A stretch of DNA of 64,000 nucleotides from Staphylotrichum longicolle (lineage: Eukaryota; Ascomycota; Sordariomycetes; Sordariales; Chaetomiaceae): contig JAHCVI010000001.1 in NCBI GenBank assembly GCA_019096155.1, positions 10,540,001 through 10,604,000 on the forward strand. The letters run 5' to 3'. Both the position numbers and the translations under genes were made by a program. The notes below the pieces were generated by a model. It saw nothing but the letters and a program-made list of their open reading frames with translations, searched no databases and was not told the origin of the DNA. Shown in pieces: positions 45,403 through 56,245 of the stretch (positions are counted from its first letter, which is position 1; every line of letters starts with the position of its first letter).

Positions 45403-45933
45403 GGCCTACGATCTGCCTGCATGTCTCTGCTTCGAGCGGGGAGATGCGCTAGCCAGGTCGGTGTGGGAATTGGGTTGTTGATGGCGTTGAAGCTTCAAGA
45501 AAAGCTCCGGCAGGCGACCAAACGTTAGTGTGGAAATCGGTTGGTGATTGGCTATCGCTGGGAGACGCGACGAAGGTGCGCCCCACGAATTCTGCTTGGC
45601 CCCAGAACCCCAAGAAAGCTCGCCAAGGGCGACCTCTCCCTGCTCCACAGCGCCGCGACAACTCCGGGTCTCCACAGGCGTAGGCTCCAATAGGTTTTGT
45701 TTCCCGCCCTTCGCTTCATGCGGCATTGCGTCACAGCAATCAATCAATTGCCAGCCCCTACCCACACCCACCGGAGCTCCCAAACCTGCCTGCAACAATG
45801 TCCCCTCAACGACGTGCGGCCTGAAGCTGTCGCCTCCACAGCAACCACGATCTGCAACCCCGGCCAGCAGATTTAGCACATTCACCATTTTGGGACGCAC
45901 ACGGAACGAAAAGAAGCAGAAAAAGGCAGCACC
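45403..45933. promoter_or_regulatory. Divergent promoter region, CFT1(-) / LMBD1(+)
   Basis: 531 bp between start codons, so both promoters are here. A minus-strand frame (45406-46461) crosses the region but is low in quality and mostly antisense to LMBD1. The LMBD1 leader is C/A-rich and ends GCAGCACCATGG. Confidence 0.55.
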
Positions 45934-47774
45934 ATGGCGTCGGCAGGGCTGCTGCAGACCAGTCTGATCTGGGTTGCCTACGGCGTCGCCGTCGCCCTTG
46001 TTCTCCTGGTTGCCATTATCACCACCATTACCTGGCAGGCGCCCCACGAACGCTCCGTTGCCGTCAGCATCGTCTCCATCATCAGTCTTAGCGCCCTTCT
46101 CGCGACCGTCTTCCTCCTCCCTGTCGACATCGCCCTCGTCTCGTCGACCGCATCCGCCCACCTCGGCGCCAAGAAAGACTGGGCCACGCCCGATCGTGTC
46201 GATGGAATCCTTCACACTCTGACGATTGTCTACTACACGCTCTATACTCTCGATGCGCTGCTGTGTCTGATTGCAATTCCCTTCACCTACTTTTGGTACG
46301 AGGAATATGACGAGGTCGAGGAGGAGGAGGGAACCAGCAGCAGCGGAGCCCGCTTCTGGCGAGCCCTGAAGTACACCCTCGGCTTTGTGTTCCTCGTGCT
46401 GATTCTCTTCCTCATCGGCTTCTTCGTGCCGGCAGCTGGGAACCCGGCAGCGGAGGCACATGGAGGCTGGACGACTACTTCAAGCGCCTGCTCGCGGCGA
46501 ACAACGGGGAGAAGGCGCTCACCTTTGGCGTGGGCCTGCTCATGACTCTGGGAACTCTGCTCTACGTCCTGTACACGAGCTCCGGTCTGGCTCTGCTCCC
46601 CGTTTCCTTCATCAAGTCCGCCCCGTCCATCTCTGCTCCGCAGCTCTCGGCCACGACCGCCACCGCCCTCGAGCGCAACCGCGAGCTCCAGAGGCAGTTG
46701 GAGATGCGCAACGCGGGCCGTGCGGACGGCATGTCGCAGAAGGACAGGCGCGAGATGGACGCGCTCTTGCGCGAGGAACGGACTCTGGTGCGCCGCGAGA
46801 GACTGGCAGCCGAGGCGCGCGGAGAAGGTCGCAGCAAGATCTACCGCGCCTGGACCAAGATCCAGACCGTCTTCCGGCCCCTGAAGCTCCTTGGCGGTAT
46901 CTTCTTGCTTCTCCTGGCCATCCTCGTCTGGGTGTCGATGCTCATCACCGGGATCGACAAGGCCGCCAACTCGGTCTGCAAGCAACACTGCGCTAACATC
47001 CTCGGCCACCTGAACGTCTTCCAGCCCATCAACTGGATCTTCGTCCAGTCCGCCAAGGCGTTTCCCGTCGACTACATCCTCATGGCGCTCCTCGTGCTCT
47101 TCTTCTTCAGCAGCTCCATCACGGGCCTGGCCACGATTGGCATCCGCTTCCTGTGGGTGCGCATCTTCCAGATCAAAAAGGGCCGCACCGCCCCGCAGGC
47201 GTTGCTCATCGCGACCGTGCTGCTGGCCCTCATGATCCTGGCCGTCAACTACGCCATCGCCATGGTCGTCGCCCCGCAGTACGCCATCTACGGCACCCAG
47301 ACCTTTTGCGTCAACGCGCCCCGCCACCCGGGCGAGCAGCCCGACTGCAGCGAGCACCGCGACATGGTCCGCCCTTGCTCCGAGGCCTTCAGCGAGCCCG
47401 CCGCCAAGGACGTGTGCACGCCCACCGTCATGTCGACCTTCCTCAACCGCGTCACGCTCAACTGGCCCGTGTTTGGCGCCGTCGACTTTTGGGCCCAGTT
47501 TGTCTTCCTGGCCGTGTTCTTGATCGTCTTCATCACCAGCCTCTTCCGCACGCCGAGGCTCAACCTCAGCGAGCTGGACGAGGAGGCCGAGGTGGACGAG
47601 GAGGAGGGCCTGCTCGCCAGCACGGGCAGGCGGTTCGGCGCCACCTGGCAGGACATTACTGGGCGCGCCAAGAGGTCGCCCGCCGGTGCTGCGCAGGACG
47701 AGGGGCGCGAGGGCTATGGGACGGCTGGGCAGCAGCGGAACGGGAGCGGCTCGGGCTCGGGCGCGAGGACTTGA
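45934..47774 (+). CDS. LMBR1/LMBD1-type lysosomal membrane protein, with a one-base frame break
   Basis: Multi-pass protein of the LMBD1 family (probable lysosomal cobalamin transport in animals; vacuolar in fungi by analogy). It starts MASAGLLQTSLIWVAYGVAV with about nine hydrophobic helices, for example LLCLIAIPFTYFWYEEYDEV, YTLGFVFLVLILFLIGFFVP and YILMALLVLFFFSSSITGLA. A cytosolic loop RNRELQRQLEMRNA and a conserved SVCKQHC follow; the tail is Ser/Gly-rich. In the opening frame the protein runs into stop after AEAHGGWTTTSS, while the expected continuation LDDYFKRLLAANNGEKALTF is intact in the next frame. The break lies near 46463-46475; start to stop is 1841 nt, one base short of a multiple of three. 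No GT-AG intron restores frame. It may be a sequencing error or a real disruption. Confidence 0.88.
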
Positions 47775-48098
47775 TGCGGACGGACATGACGGGGAAAAAG
47801 GGGGGGAATGGATGGATTGGGTCAATGGGTTGGTTACTCGGCATGGAATATCGGGCTCTGTCACCTAACGGAAATTGTTGCACTTGAGAACGATGGGCTG
47901 TGGGTGGGTGGTATGTGGCGGAGTTCAATGGGATCCTTCGGATGTGCATGCAGGTTGGACGGGATTGGGACTTTTCCTTTACTGGACAGGGTTTTGCCGG
48001 AGGGGGGTCGGTTGGTCTTATGGGAACGGTTTTCATCCTTTTCCACCACAGTATGTCGTGGCGTCAGCGTGTGTGCAATGGCTTTGCTTGTATGGCCA

Positions 48099-48186
48099 TC
48101 AAACGGATGACAGCGTTGTGTCGTCGTTCCCGGGGAAAAATATCTCTTTCAGGTATCCCCATGGACAATGACACTTCGCAGCATGC

Positions 48187-48243
<57 letters not shown>

Positions 48244-49343
48244 AAAGAAAGAAGAGCCTCTCTACGAATAGTCCTCTCGAACTTGACCCATTGGTGCCCG
48301 CGCTCGTCATACCCGGCCGACGGGCCGACGTGCATCTCCTTCCAGCACCGCGCGCAGTACACGTCGTTGTCGCACCCGACGCACCGGATCGCCGCGTCCT
48401 CGAGACACACGACGCACCACGTCTTTTGGTCCTCGTCGGTGTACTTGCTCCTCGACCGCAGGAGGCCCGTGCCCGACGACGAGGACTCGCCGGGGCGGAA
48501 CGTCGGCGCCGACGGCATGCCGAGGGCGTCGAGGGAGCCGAGGCCCCTGAGGGAGGCCATGCGGGCCGAGATGTCGGCCTCGAAGTCGTCTGCCGGGCCT
48601 GCGGTCGGGGCTGGGTCTACGAGTTGTGAGGGCACAGTTGGCAGGGTGAGATCGGTGGTATCTCCTTTGACGGTTTTGTCTTGTCTTTGCTCAGAATCGT
48701 CGGCGTTGGGGGCCGCTGCCCCAGGCGGCGGCAGGGCGTTAATCTCGTCCCCTATTTGCGAGAGCAGGGTCTCGACGGCACGAGTCATCTGTTCCCCATC
48801 AGAGTCGTCGTCGTCGTCGTCTTCTGCCGGCTTACTACCCTCCTTGGCGGCATGATTTTGAGGATTCTTTTGGAGGGATTCGAAAAGACCAGCAACCTTC
48901 TTTGCCTCATCGCTTGGGTCAAAATCAAGGGGTGGCTCGACGTCATCCTCTGCAGTGAGATCAAATGCCTCGTCTCCTAAGGCTTCCAGAAGCTCGTCGA
49001 CGGCACCTTCATCATCTGCATCTTCTGGGTTGACGAAATGGTATGACGGCCTCGTCTGTTTGGAGGTTCTGGGCACATCTGGAGAGGCCGAAGCTGCCTT
49101 GCCGATCACCTTGTCCTCGGATGGCCGGCCCCCCAAGGGCGGTGCTGCTGTGCCAGCTCCATCATGGGTTACTCTGCCCGGCAGTTGAGAGCGGTCATCG
49201 CCGTGGTGGCTGCCCTCATCACGGCTCTTCGTGTCACTCGGCTGCCTCCGAAGAGACCGCAGGCGTGCCGCCAAGGCGTCTTCTCTTGACAGCGGCTGTT
49301 TGTCTGGTCCAGGGAGAATTGCGGTGCTTTTGTCCACGCGCAT
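48099..49343 (-). CDS. ANCHR/ZFYVE19-like C-terminal zinc-finger protein
   Basis: Starts MRVDKSTAILPGPDKQPLSR with DALAARLRSLR, then PSYHFVNPEDADDEGAVDEL, acidic and Pro/Ala-rich stretches, a helix EQMTRAVETLLSQIGDEINA, and a C-terminal Cys/His cluster: CVVCLEDAAIRCVGCDNDVYC-type spacing with ARCWKEMH and GHQWVKFER. The layout resembles fungal relatives of the abscission checkpoint regulator ANCHR (ZFYVE19), so a role in late cytokinesis is possible but unproven. The reading frame then crosses a 54-T run (coding strand), giving 18 Phe in a row, and continues 30 residues to a stop at 48099. I doubt that this tail is native: the protein probably ends near 48260, or the T run is the pyrimidine tract of an intron starting GTAGAG. 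The tail overlaps the LMBD1 3' UTR region. Confidence 0.8.
48188..48241. repeat. 54-nt A homopolymer
   Basis: Uninterrupted A on the plus strand from 48188 to 48241, followed by GAAAAGAAAGAAGAG. It lies 414 bp after the LMBD1 stop and inside the 3' part of the minus-strand ANCHR-like frame. The length is 18 exact codons. The true length may differ in the genome. Confidence 0.9.
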
Positions 49344-50657
49344 GTCTTAGCCCCGTGCGCTTACAACACAAACAGAATGGTGACTGCGGAGGGTACCATG
49401 TTGTTCAAGACGGGGCAGTATTACTTTGCTTGCTGTTCAAGGGAAACCCCTGTGGGTTTGAGGGCATTCAGCCTATCCAGCAGGGACTGGTCATCCGGCC
49501 GGGACGGCATGGCGCGGGCATGAAGCAGCGCACTTGTGTCTGTCTAGCCGCGGAAAAGCGAAAAAGGCAGACTAGCGATGAAGTTCCCAAGGAGCGGTCT
49601 GATGGTGGGGTTGGCCGTCGCGAAGGGTTTAACGCTGGGACAGAAGAGGTATGCCGATCACAAATATGATGGGGTGGTGTGTGGTGCTGCTGCTCTGTGA
49701 TATGGTGGCTGGGCCGTCCTCGTACGAAGTCCTGTGGTAAGACTCGCGCCGATATCCTAATGGATGCGAATGCGAAGGAATGCGATGGTGGGTGAGACTT
49801 ATGCACAGATGGGCAAGGCGCATCGCAAGGCAAAAAGCCCCCAGGCACGACTGGGGTCGCTCCTGGCTAAGGCTTATGGGGTACATGCGGGGGCGTGTCC
49901 TCAGACTCCACTACCATTTGTTGATTGGCGAGCCCTGCGCCGGCTCAGTGGCCCATCGCAACTGATTCCAACCCGCATCAGCCACAGATCCACAAAGGCC
50001 CGTCTATGTAACACTCCACAGATGTGGCGGCACGTTGTTTCCGGTTTCCAGAATAAGCCCGGACGTCATGAGATCTGTGTTTGCTGTGCCAAAGTGGGCA
50101 CCCCCCAAAATTCCACATCAATGCACTCTTCGACGAGACTCAATTCCAACCTCAAAGGCAAACCGTTCTTTCAGCTCGGCACATGCAGGAATGAAATTAC
50201 CAGGCGCATGCCTCGAAGCCACAAAGACTCACGCCGAGGAGCTAAAAGCCGGGGGTCTGATATTTAACGTTGGCGAGCACATGCGCGGGTCATCTTATCT
50301 TTTCCAGGGCTGAGTTTGGCTGACCCGTAGCATGCTTGGCAACCGAAGCTTTGTCTGTGAAATCCCATGGCATCATGGATAGAGAATTCCGCCACAACAG
50401 GGTCTTTCTTGGCACACGCACAGTCCAGCCAAACCATCCAGCGGCCGTCGCCTCCATCGTTGTCTCGCCATTAAAACCGAGGCAACCCCCCTCTCAGCCG
50501 CTGCCCAACAGTTTCTCCGTCATCCAAAGGCGTTTTGCGCACCCACCTACAAACCCAACCTAGTACTGTCGCGGTTGACTTCCCGCTTGAACAGTCATTG
50601 CAGTTGCCCTTTCTTGGTCCTAAGGATTTGACTTTTACCGCTTACCCCACCCACAAC
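49344..50657. other. Divergent intergenic region, ANCHR-like(-) / secreted protein(+)
   Basis: 1.3 kb. No recognisable gene: the frames at 49043-49669 and 49764-50267 have no domain. The leader of the plus-strand gene (50480-50657) is C/A-rich. Confidence 0.5.
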
Positions 50658-51895
50658 ATGCGGATCGGACCCGTCCTCATCGCGACGACGCTCCTCGGCG
50701 ACGCGGCAGCCCACGTTGTCGCGCCACCAGCGCCAGAACTCGCAACCTACCAGCCCCAGCACGCAGAGCGCGACGAATCATCATCTGAGGAATTGTGGAA
50801 GCGCAAGGGCGGCGGCGGCGGAGGAGGTCGCGGTGGTGGTGGAGGCGGTAGCTCATCGTCGGGATCGTCTGGATCGTCTGGCTCGTCGTCGGGCTCGTCG
50901 GGCTCGTCGGGCTCGTCAGGGTCTTCAGGTTCATCCGGCTCTTCGGGATCGTAAGTGCGAAGTTTTATTAACCCCTTTCGTTGTCATGACGGATTCCCAC
51001 CGATCGTTGGCACTCGCCTGGTGTTGGGGAGTGGTAACCAACGGTTGAGCAGGGGTAGTGGAGGTTCCAGTTCGAGTGGAGGGTCAGGGGCCACAAAGGG
51101 AGGCACCGGCTCGAGCTCAGGATCTAGCTCCTCAAGTGGAGGGTCTGGTTCCTCGAGCGGCAGCTCGTCGAGCGGGAGTTCCTCAAGCGGGAGCTCTGGC
51201 TCGAACAGAGGATCCAGCGGATCTAGCGGAACCACTTCCTCAAGCGGGTGCGTCGGGGCTTCACACTGTCTTTCCACGCAGTTTTCTCTCCGCGGTCACT
51301 AACATACCATCTTAGGAGTGGCGCTGGCCGTGGCTCAAGTAGTTCAAACGCTGGTGGGAGAACCACAACAGGCAGCGGCCCCACCCACCCATACGGCGGT
51401 GGGAGATACTACGGCGGCGGCGCGGCAGTACCGTACAAGTCCGGTAGCCGCTCCCCGTCGGGCATCGTGCCCATCTTCTTTGCGGCAAGCTTCCTCGCCT
51501 TCTGGCCCGGTCTGTGGCTGTACGGCGCCCACTTGTATCCGTACACCCACCCGCACACCTATTACAACCAATCCGCGCAGCAAAATCAGACCAAGCCGGT
51601 GCAGTGCGCCTGCGACCCGTACAACGTGTGCGGCTGCGACGAGAACGGCGACCCGCAGTATCTGAACGATCTGATCGGTAACGGCAGCTATGCCGGGCTC
51701 GACAAGACGCTGATCAACGTTGCCGATGTCAACGGCACGTCGACTCTGCTGATCAACGGCACGCTTCCCAACGGCACCACCGCTGCTGGCGGCACCGAGA
51801 ACCCCAATGCCGCCGATGGCATGCGTGCTATGCTACAGTACGCCGGGTGGTGGCCCGTTTTCGCTACTGTCGCGGCCGTCGTATTCGCTGCGTAA
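50658..51895 (+). CDS. Secreted Gly/Ser-rich protein with conserved C-terminal domain, probable GPI anchor
   Basis: Three exons, 50658-50950, 51053-51247 and 51316-51895, total 1068 nt (355 aa). MRIGPVLIATTLLGDAAAHV is a signal peptide. A Gly run and then long Ser/Gly repeats follow (about residues 55-165; codons TCG/TCA/GGC mixed), split by intron 1. The conserved part is YGGGRYYGGGAAVPYKSG, PIFFAASFLAFWPGLWLYGA (one membrane-like helix), CACDPYNVCGCDENGDPQYL and several N-glycosylation sites (NGS, NGT). The C-terminus, small residues then WWPVFATVAAVVFAA, fits a GPI-anchor signal. I recall this layout in fungal proteins under a domain of unknown function (possibly DUF7732, to be checked). 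It is probably at the cell wall or plasma membrane. Confidence 0.85.
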
Positions 51896-52411
51896 GGTGT
51901 GTGGCTCGGTTCTTTCGGATTTGGGTTGGTACCCTTCTTGACTTGTATTCTTTTTTGGAATTGGTTATACCCAACAACAAACGGGTGGGCGTTTTTTTGG
52001 CAGGAGCGGAGTGAAGAACTCAACCTTTTGGCCTTTAAGGGACCGATAGAGATGCCGACCCAAGTCACCCAAACAACGATCACCGGGGACCGGCCGGGAG
52101 CCCGACATAGATAATGTTCAATATGACTACAACGTTAAATGATCGTCTTTGCCCTGTTAAGTGAATCTCGAGTGACATCTATGGTTGTCGGTGACGTTCG
52201 AACAGGCCAAGGTTCTGAACGGTTGCCCTTGAACGACATCTTGTCTCTTACCATGTTTCACGAACTGTGCTATCCTCAAGCTGCATCAAGCCAGGAAAGT
52301 TATGGAAACTGCTGAGTTTGCCATGTTTCTGCCCCGAGTGCGGTTCTCTATCGTAGACTCAAATCTAAATATCAACACGTCTTCGTCGGAGATGCCGCGA
52401 TATCGTTGTCC
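51896..52411. other. Convergent intergenic, secreted protein / TDG 3' ends
   Basis: 516 bp of 3' UTR-like sequence. Nothing else recognised. Confidence 0.55.
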
Positions 52412-53455
52412 TCAACTGGCCTCCGCTGTCGTAACCGACGCAACAGGAACTGCTGCCGCCGCCCTCTCTGCCCTCCTCTTCTCAGTCCACGCCCCCAGCT
52501 CCCTCCAAATCTCCTCCTTCTCTTTCGGCTTCAGCGTGGCCGCCAGCCCGCTCGTGCTGGTCGCCACAAAGATCCTCGCCCCCTTCCAGTCCGGGCTGTA
52601 CACCACCCCTTCCTCCCTCTCGTCCTCCCTCTGCTCCTCCCCGTCCCGCAGCACGCCCATGTTCTCCCCTTCCTCCTGCCAGCCGTACCGAAACTCGCCC
52701 GCCTTGATCGCCCGCCCGTGGCGCACCCGCCACACGCTCTCCCAGATGCTCTTGCCGACGACGCACACCACCTCGGGCCGCCAGCGGCGCACCTTGGCCT
52801 CGAGGATGGCCACGCCGGCGTCCATCTCGGCCTTGCTGAGCTCGGCGCCGTTGCGGCTGGGCCGCGACACGATGTTGGTCAGCCCGAGCGAGTAGAGCGC
52901 CGGCATCTGCCGGTCCTCGGTGGGCGAGCAGAGCCGCGGCGTGACGCCCGACGAGTGCAGCAGGCGCCAGAACAGGTTGGTCGGGTGCGCGTAGGCGTGG
53001 CCCGTGCGCGCCGTCTGGATGCCCGGGTTCAGGCCGATGAAGAAGACGAGAAGGTTGGGCGCGACGGCGTCGGGCAGGTGGGAGAGGTGGGCGTAGGTGG
53101 AGGGCGGCGCGTACGAGGAGGCCTGGCGGGCGCGCTTGGGGGTGCGGGAGCGAGAGGAGGGCTTGTTGGGACTGTTTGTTGCGGAAGAGGTGGAGGAAGA
53201 AGGGGTGGGTGCATCGTCGTTGTCGTCGTTGTCGTCGTCGGCGGTGGCGGCAGGAAGCGCTTTGCGCTTGGGGGACCGGGACGACGAGATGGGGCCTGGC
53301 GAGACGGGCGTGGCGGTTGTTGAGGTGGCTGTGAGACGCGGGCTCCGATGCGGCCCGGAGGCCGTCGACCCGGCGTTGAACATGAAGCTTTCAAGCTTGA
53401 GGCGGCCCTGAAAGGTAGGCGCTGGTCGAGTGTCCTCTGGCGTCTCTGATGTCAT
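52412..53455 (-). CDS. G/T mismatch-specific thymine/uracil DNA glycosylase (TDG/MUG family)
   Basis: Base-excision repair enzyme of UDG superfamily family 2. Single exon, 347 aa from MTSETPEDTRPAPTFQGRLK; an in-frame extension upstream has no ATG and is not used. A basic, Ser/Pro-rich N-terminus (SPKRKALP, RTPKRARQ) suggests nuclear import. The catalytic fold shows VFFIGLNPGIQTARTGHAYA (motif 1, GLNPG at about residue 140; the Asn activates water in this family), HPTNLFWRLLHSSG, SLGLTNIVSRPSR, VVCVVGKSIWESVW, and motif 2 FVATSTSGLAATL (about residue 296), where MUG/TDG have N-P-S-G: here T-S-G follows S, so the leading N-P is replaced. Such S-T-S-G versions occur in fungal relatives as far as I recall. 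The start is 835 bp from the divergent UAP1. Confidence 0.9.
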   Translation of the reverse strand: MTSETPEDTRPAPTFQGRLKLESFMFNAGSTASGPHRSPRLTATSTTATPVSPGPISSSRSPKRKALPAATADDDNDDNDDAPTPSSSTSSATNSPNKPSSRSRTPKRARQASSYAPPSTYAHLSHLPDAVAPNLLVFFIGLNPGIQTARTGHAYAHPTNLFWRLLHSSGVTPRLCSPTEDRQMPALYSLGLTNIVSRPSRNGAELSKAEMDAGVAILEAKVRRWRPEVVCVVGKSIWESVWRVRHGRAIKAGEFRYGWQEEGENMGVLRDGEEQREDEREEGVVYSPDWKGARIFVATSTSGLAATLKPKEKEEIWRELGAWTEKRRAERAAAAVPVASVTTAEAS

Positions 53456-54290
53456 GATGTGTTTACTGAACCACCTGTTTTCCACGGTGTCTATGGAAGT
53501 TCAAAGCTCCCAACTTTACGACTTTAGGGTTCGACTGGCCGTCCGATGAAAATCAGTAATCCGGAAATCTGGGGTCTAAGTTGGGTGGCAAGACACAGCA
53601 CGGTTTAAATATTGGACGACTCGACGCCATCTTCATCTGAAGTTGAGCAGGGGCGAAATTCTGCCTGTCCTGAGAGATCCCTGACCATCCAAGAGCCACC
53701 CGAGGCAGCAGCGCGCTAGTGAAACGCCGCGGAGGAATTCACTTCCGACTCAAAGCTGATCTTGTCTGTCTGCCAAAAAGGATGCTTTCGGGTGGTCTGC
53801 AGCTCTCCGCAATCGATATCGCAAAGTTGCCTTCGTTTCAACGTTCTGCGATGCGACGAAAATAGGTCATGGAAAGAAGGTTCCAGGCATGTCCCGGCAG
53901 TTCAGACCGCCCCTGTCGCCCTGGCGAATAGGAGGCTGGCCCTCTCGCACACGGTGGATCTCCGTGGGCTGAGTGTCTCGGTGCGACTTCCAAGGACGTG
54001 GCGCATGTCACAGATTGCGGGGCATTCCTGGCTGTGGTTGCCCTGGGATTCGTATCGGACGGGATGGGCCGCCAGGTGTTTTCGTGCTTCCCGTTGCTGG
54101 ACCCTTCAAAGGGATCGTCCTCGCTTTTGACGACGTGTTTTGCAGTTTCTCTTCTCAAATCCGTTCTACTCAACTCCCCGCACTGACACATCCCAAAACT
54201 CGATCTCAACCGCAGAACGCAGACCCAAGCTCCCCAGTCTTTTTCGGACGATCCAACTTCCATTTGCGGATACTGTCGCTCACTACCACC
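53456..54290. promoter_or_regulatory. Divergent promoter region, TDG-like(-) / UAP1(+)
   Basis: 835 bp between start codons. The UAP1 side ends in a C/A-rich leader with TCACTACCACCATGG. No coding sequence recognised; a plus-strand frame in phase with UAP1 is open from 53973, but without family similarity. Confidence 0.5.
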
Positions 54291-55813
54291 ATGGCGCCAT
54301 CAGCACAGCAAGTGTCGGAGCTCAAGGAGAAGTACACCCTTGCCGGCCAGGGCCAGGTGTTCAAATTCTACGACACACTCTCAGAAGCCGAGCAGGCATC
54401 GCTCTATGAGCAATTGGCCAACTTTGACCCAAGCTACATCAACACCATCGCTGCTATCGCCCTTGCCCCGCCCAAGGCTGAGAATGGCGGGGCAGCCGCG
54501 CCGTCGCTCGAGCCTCTCCCGGAATCGGCCGTCGCCAGCATTCTGGACTCCAAGCCCGAGGACATTGACCGCTGGTACTCGCAAGGCCTCGATCTGATCG
54601 CCGCGAACAAGGTTGGCGTGGTGCTCATGGCCGGCGGCCAGGGCACTCGTCTCGGTAGCTCGGCCCCCAAGGGCTGCTTCAATATTGGCCTGCCGTCCGC
54701 CAAGTCCTTGTTCCAGATCCAAGCCGAACGCATCCTCAAGATCCAGGAGCTCGCCGCCAAGAAGGCCGGCTCGGGCGCCGAGGTCACCGTCCCATGGTAC
54801 GTCATGACATCCGGGCCGACCCGCGGCCCCACCGAGCAGTACTTCAAGGAGCAGAACTATTTCGGGTTGAAGCCCGAGAACGTCTTCATCTTCGAGCAGG
54901 GCGTCCTCCCTTGCATTTCCAACGATGGTAAGATCCTGCTCGAGAGCAAGAGCAAGGTCGCCGTGGCTCCCGACGGCAACGGCGGCATCTACAACGCCCT
55001 GGTCGAGTCCAAGGTGCTGGACGACATGAAGAAGCGCGGCATCGAGCACATCCACGCCTACTGCGTGGACAACTGCCTCGTCAAGGTGGCTGACCCTGTC
55101 TTCATTGGCTTCTCGGCCGCTTCAAACGTCGACATTGCGACCAAGGTTGTGCGCAAGCGCAATGCCACCGAGAGCGTTGGTTTGATCGTGTGCAAGAATG
55201 GCCGGCCAGACGTTGTCGAGTACAGCGAGATCGACCCGGCAACCGCCGCCGAGGAGGACCCGAAGCAACCCGGCGTGCTCAGGTTCCGCGCTGCCAACAT
55301 CGTCAACCACTACTACTCGTTCCGCTTCCTCGAGACTATCCCAGAGTGGGCCAAGACACTGCCGCACCACGTTGCCCGCAAGAAGATCCCTTATGTCGAC
55401 ATCGAGTCTGGCGAGACCGTCAAGCCGGCCAAGCCCAACGGCATCAAGCTGGAGCAGTTCGTCTTTGACGTTTTCCCTAAGCTGGAGCTGAGCCAGTTTG
55501 CCTGCATGGAGGTCCGCCGCGAGGACGAGTTCAGCCCGCTCAAGAATGCGCGCGGCACGGGTGAGGACGATCCGGATACCAGCAAGTACGACATCATGGC
55601 CCAGGGCAAGCGCTGGCTGGAGGCCGCGGGTGCTACGGTTGTCACCGAGGACGCCAAGGACGGCGTCGAAGTGAGCCCGCTGACGAGCTATGTAAGTTTT
55701 ATGGCAGGTCATGTTTTTTCCAATCCCGCTAACTGTTGTCTCAGGGTGGCGAGGGCCTTGAAGAAGTCGCGGGCAGGACCATCAGAGCCCCTGCCGTCTT
55801 CGAAAAGGACTAG
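54291..55813 (+). CDS. UAP1: UDP-N-acetylglucosamine pyrophosphorylase
   Basis: Makes UDP-GlcNAc from UTP and GlcNAc-1-phosphate, the precursor for chitin, N-glycans and GPI anchors; cytosolic (QRI1 in yeast). Exon 1 is 54291-55691, a 53-nt intron at 55692-55744 (GTAAGT...CTCAG) follows, then exon 2 at 55745-55813; 489 aa, near yeast's 477. The nucleotide-binding signature LMAGGQGTRLGSSAPKG is at residues 112-128, followed by PSAKSLFQIQAERI, VPWYVMTSGPT, VAVAPDGNGGIYNAL, HAYCVDNCLVKVADP, and FRAANIVNHYYSF. The C-terminus is GRTIRAPAVFEKD. The start has a strong CACCATGGC context. All recognisable motifs are intact. Confidence 0.97.
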
Positions 55814-56245
55814 TATGTCGACATGGACGAGACGGCTTAGGCAGGCGCTCTCATCCACCGGCTCTGGAAGGAGATGCGGGAGGTGAAAGAAACCGGAAAG
55901 AATTGCTTCGGGATAAAAAGAACTCAAGGATTTGTCTGGTAGCCTGTTGTCCTCGGACGCCCGGCCTGGCATGTACCAGAGTATGATCTATTGGCATAGC
56001 GTTTGGCATGGGAATTTGCTCAAGCTCATGAGCAAGCGTGTGTTTGTCCATCACCCTTGAAGGGGTCCTGTTGAGTAAAGAAGCCCATGAGTCTATTGCA
56101 TAGAAAGCCATGTTGCTCAACGGCGAGATGTCAAACGCTCCAAATCTCTATCCATCACACCACCCAATAACTCCGACTGTCTATGCACCGCGCCCTAAAT
56201 ACCCCCGAGAAACACTCCTTCCATATCAACCCCGGCCCCTTTCTC
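55814..56245. other. Convergent intergenic, UAP1 / SYM1 3' ends
   Basis: 432 bp, 3' UTRs only. No gene recognised. Confidence 0.55.

Noticed and set aside
45406..46461. 351-codon minus-strand frame in the CFT1/LMBD1 promoter region
   Set aside because: Mostly antisense to LMBD1 and its leader, acidic low-complexity, no domain.
46287..47864. 525-codon minus-strand frame over LMBD1
   Set aside because: Antisense shadow of the LMBD1 exon, low-complexity composition, no domain.
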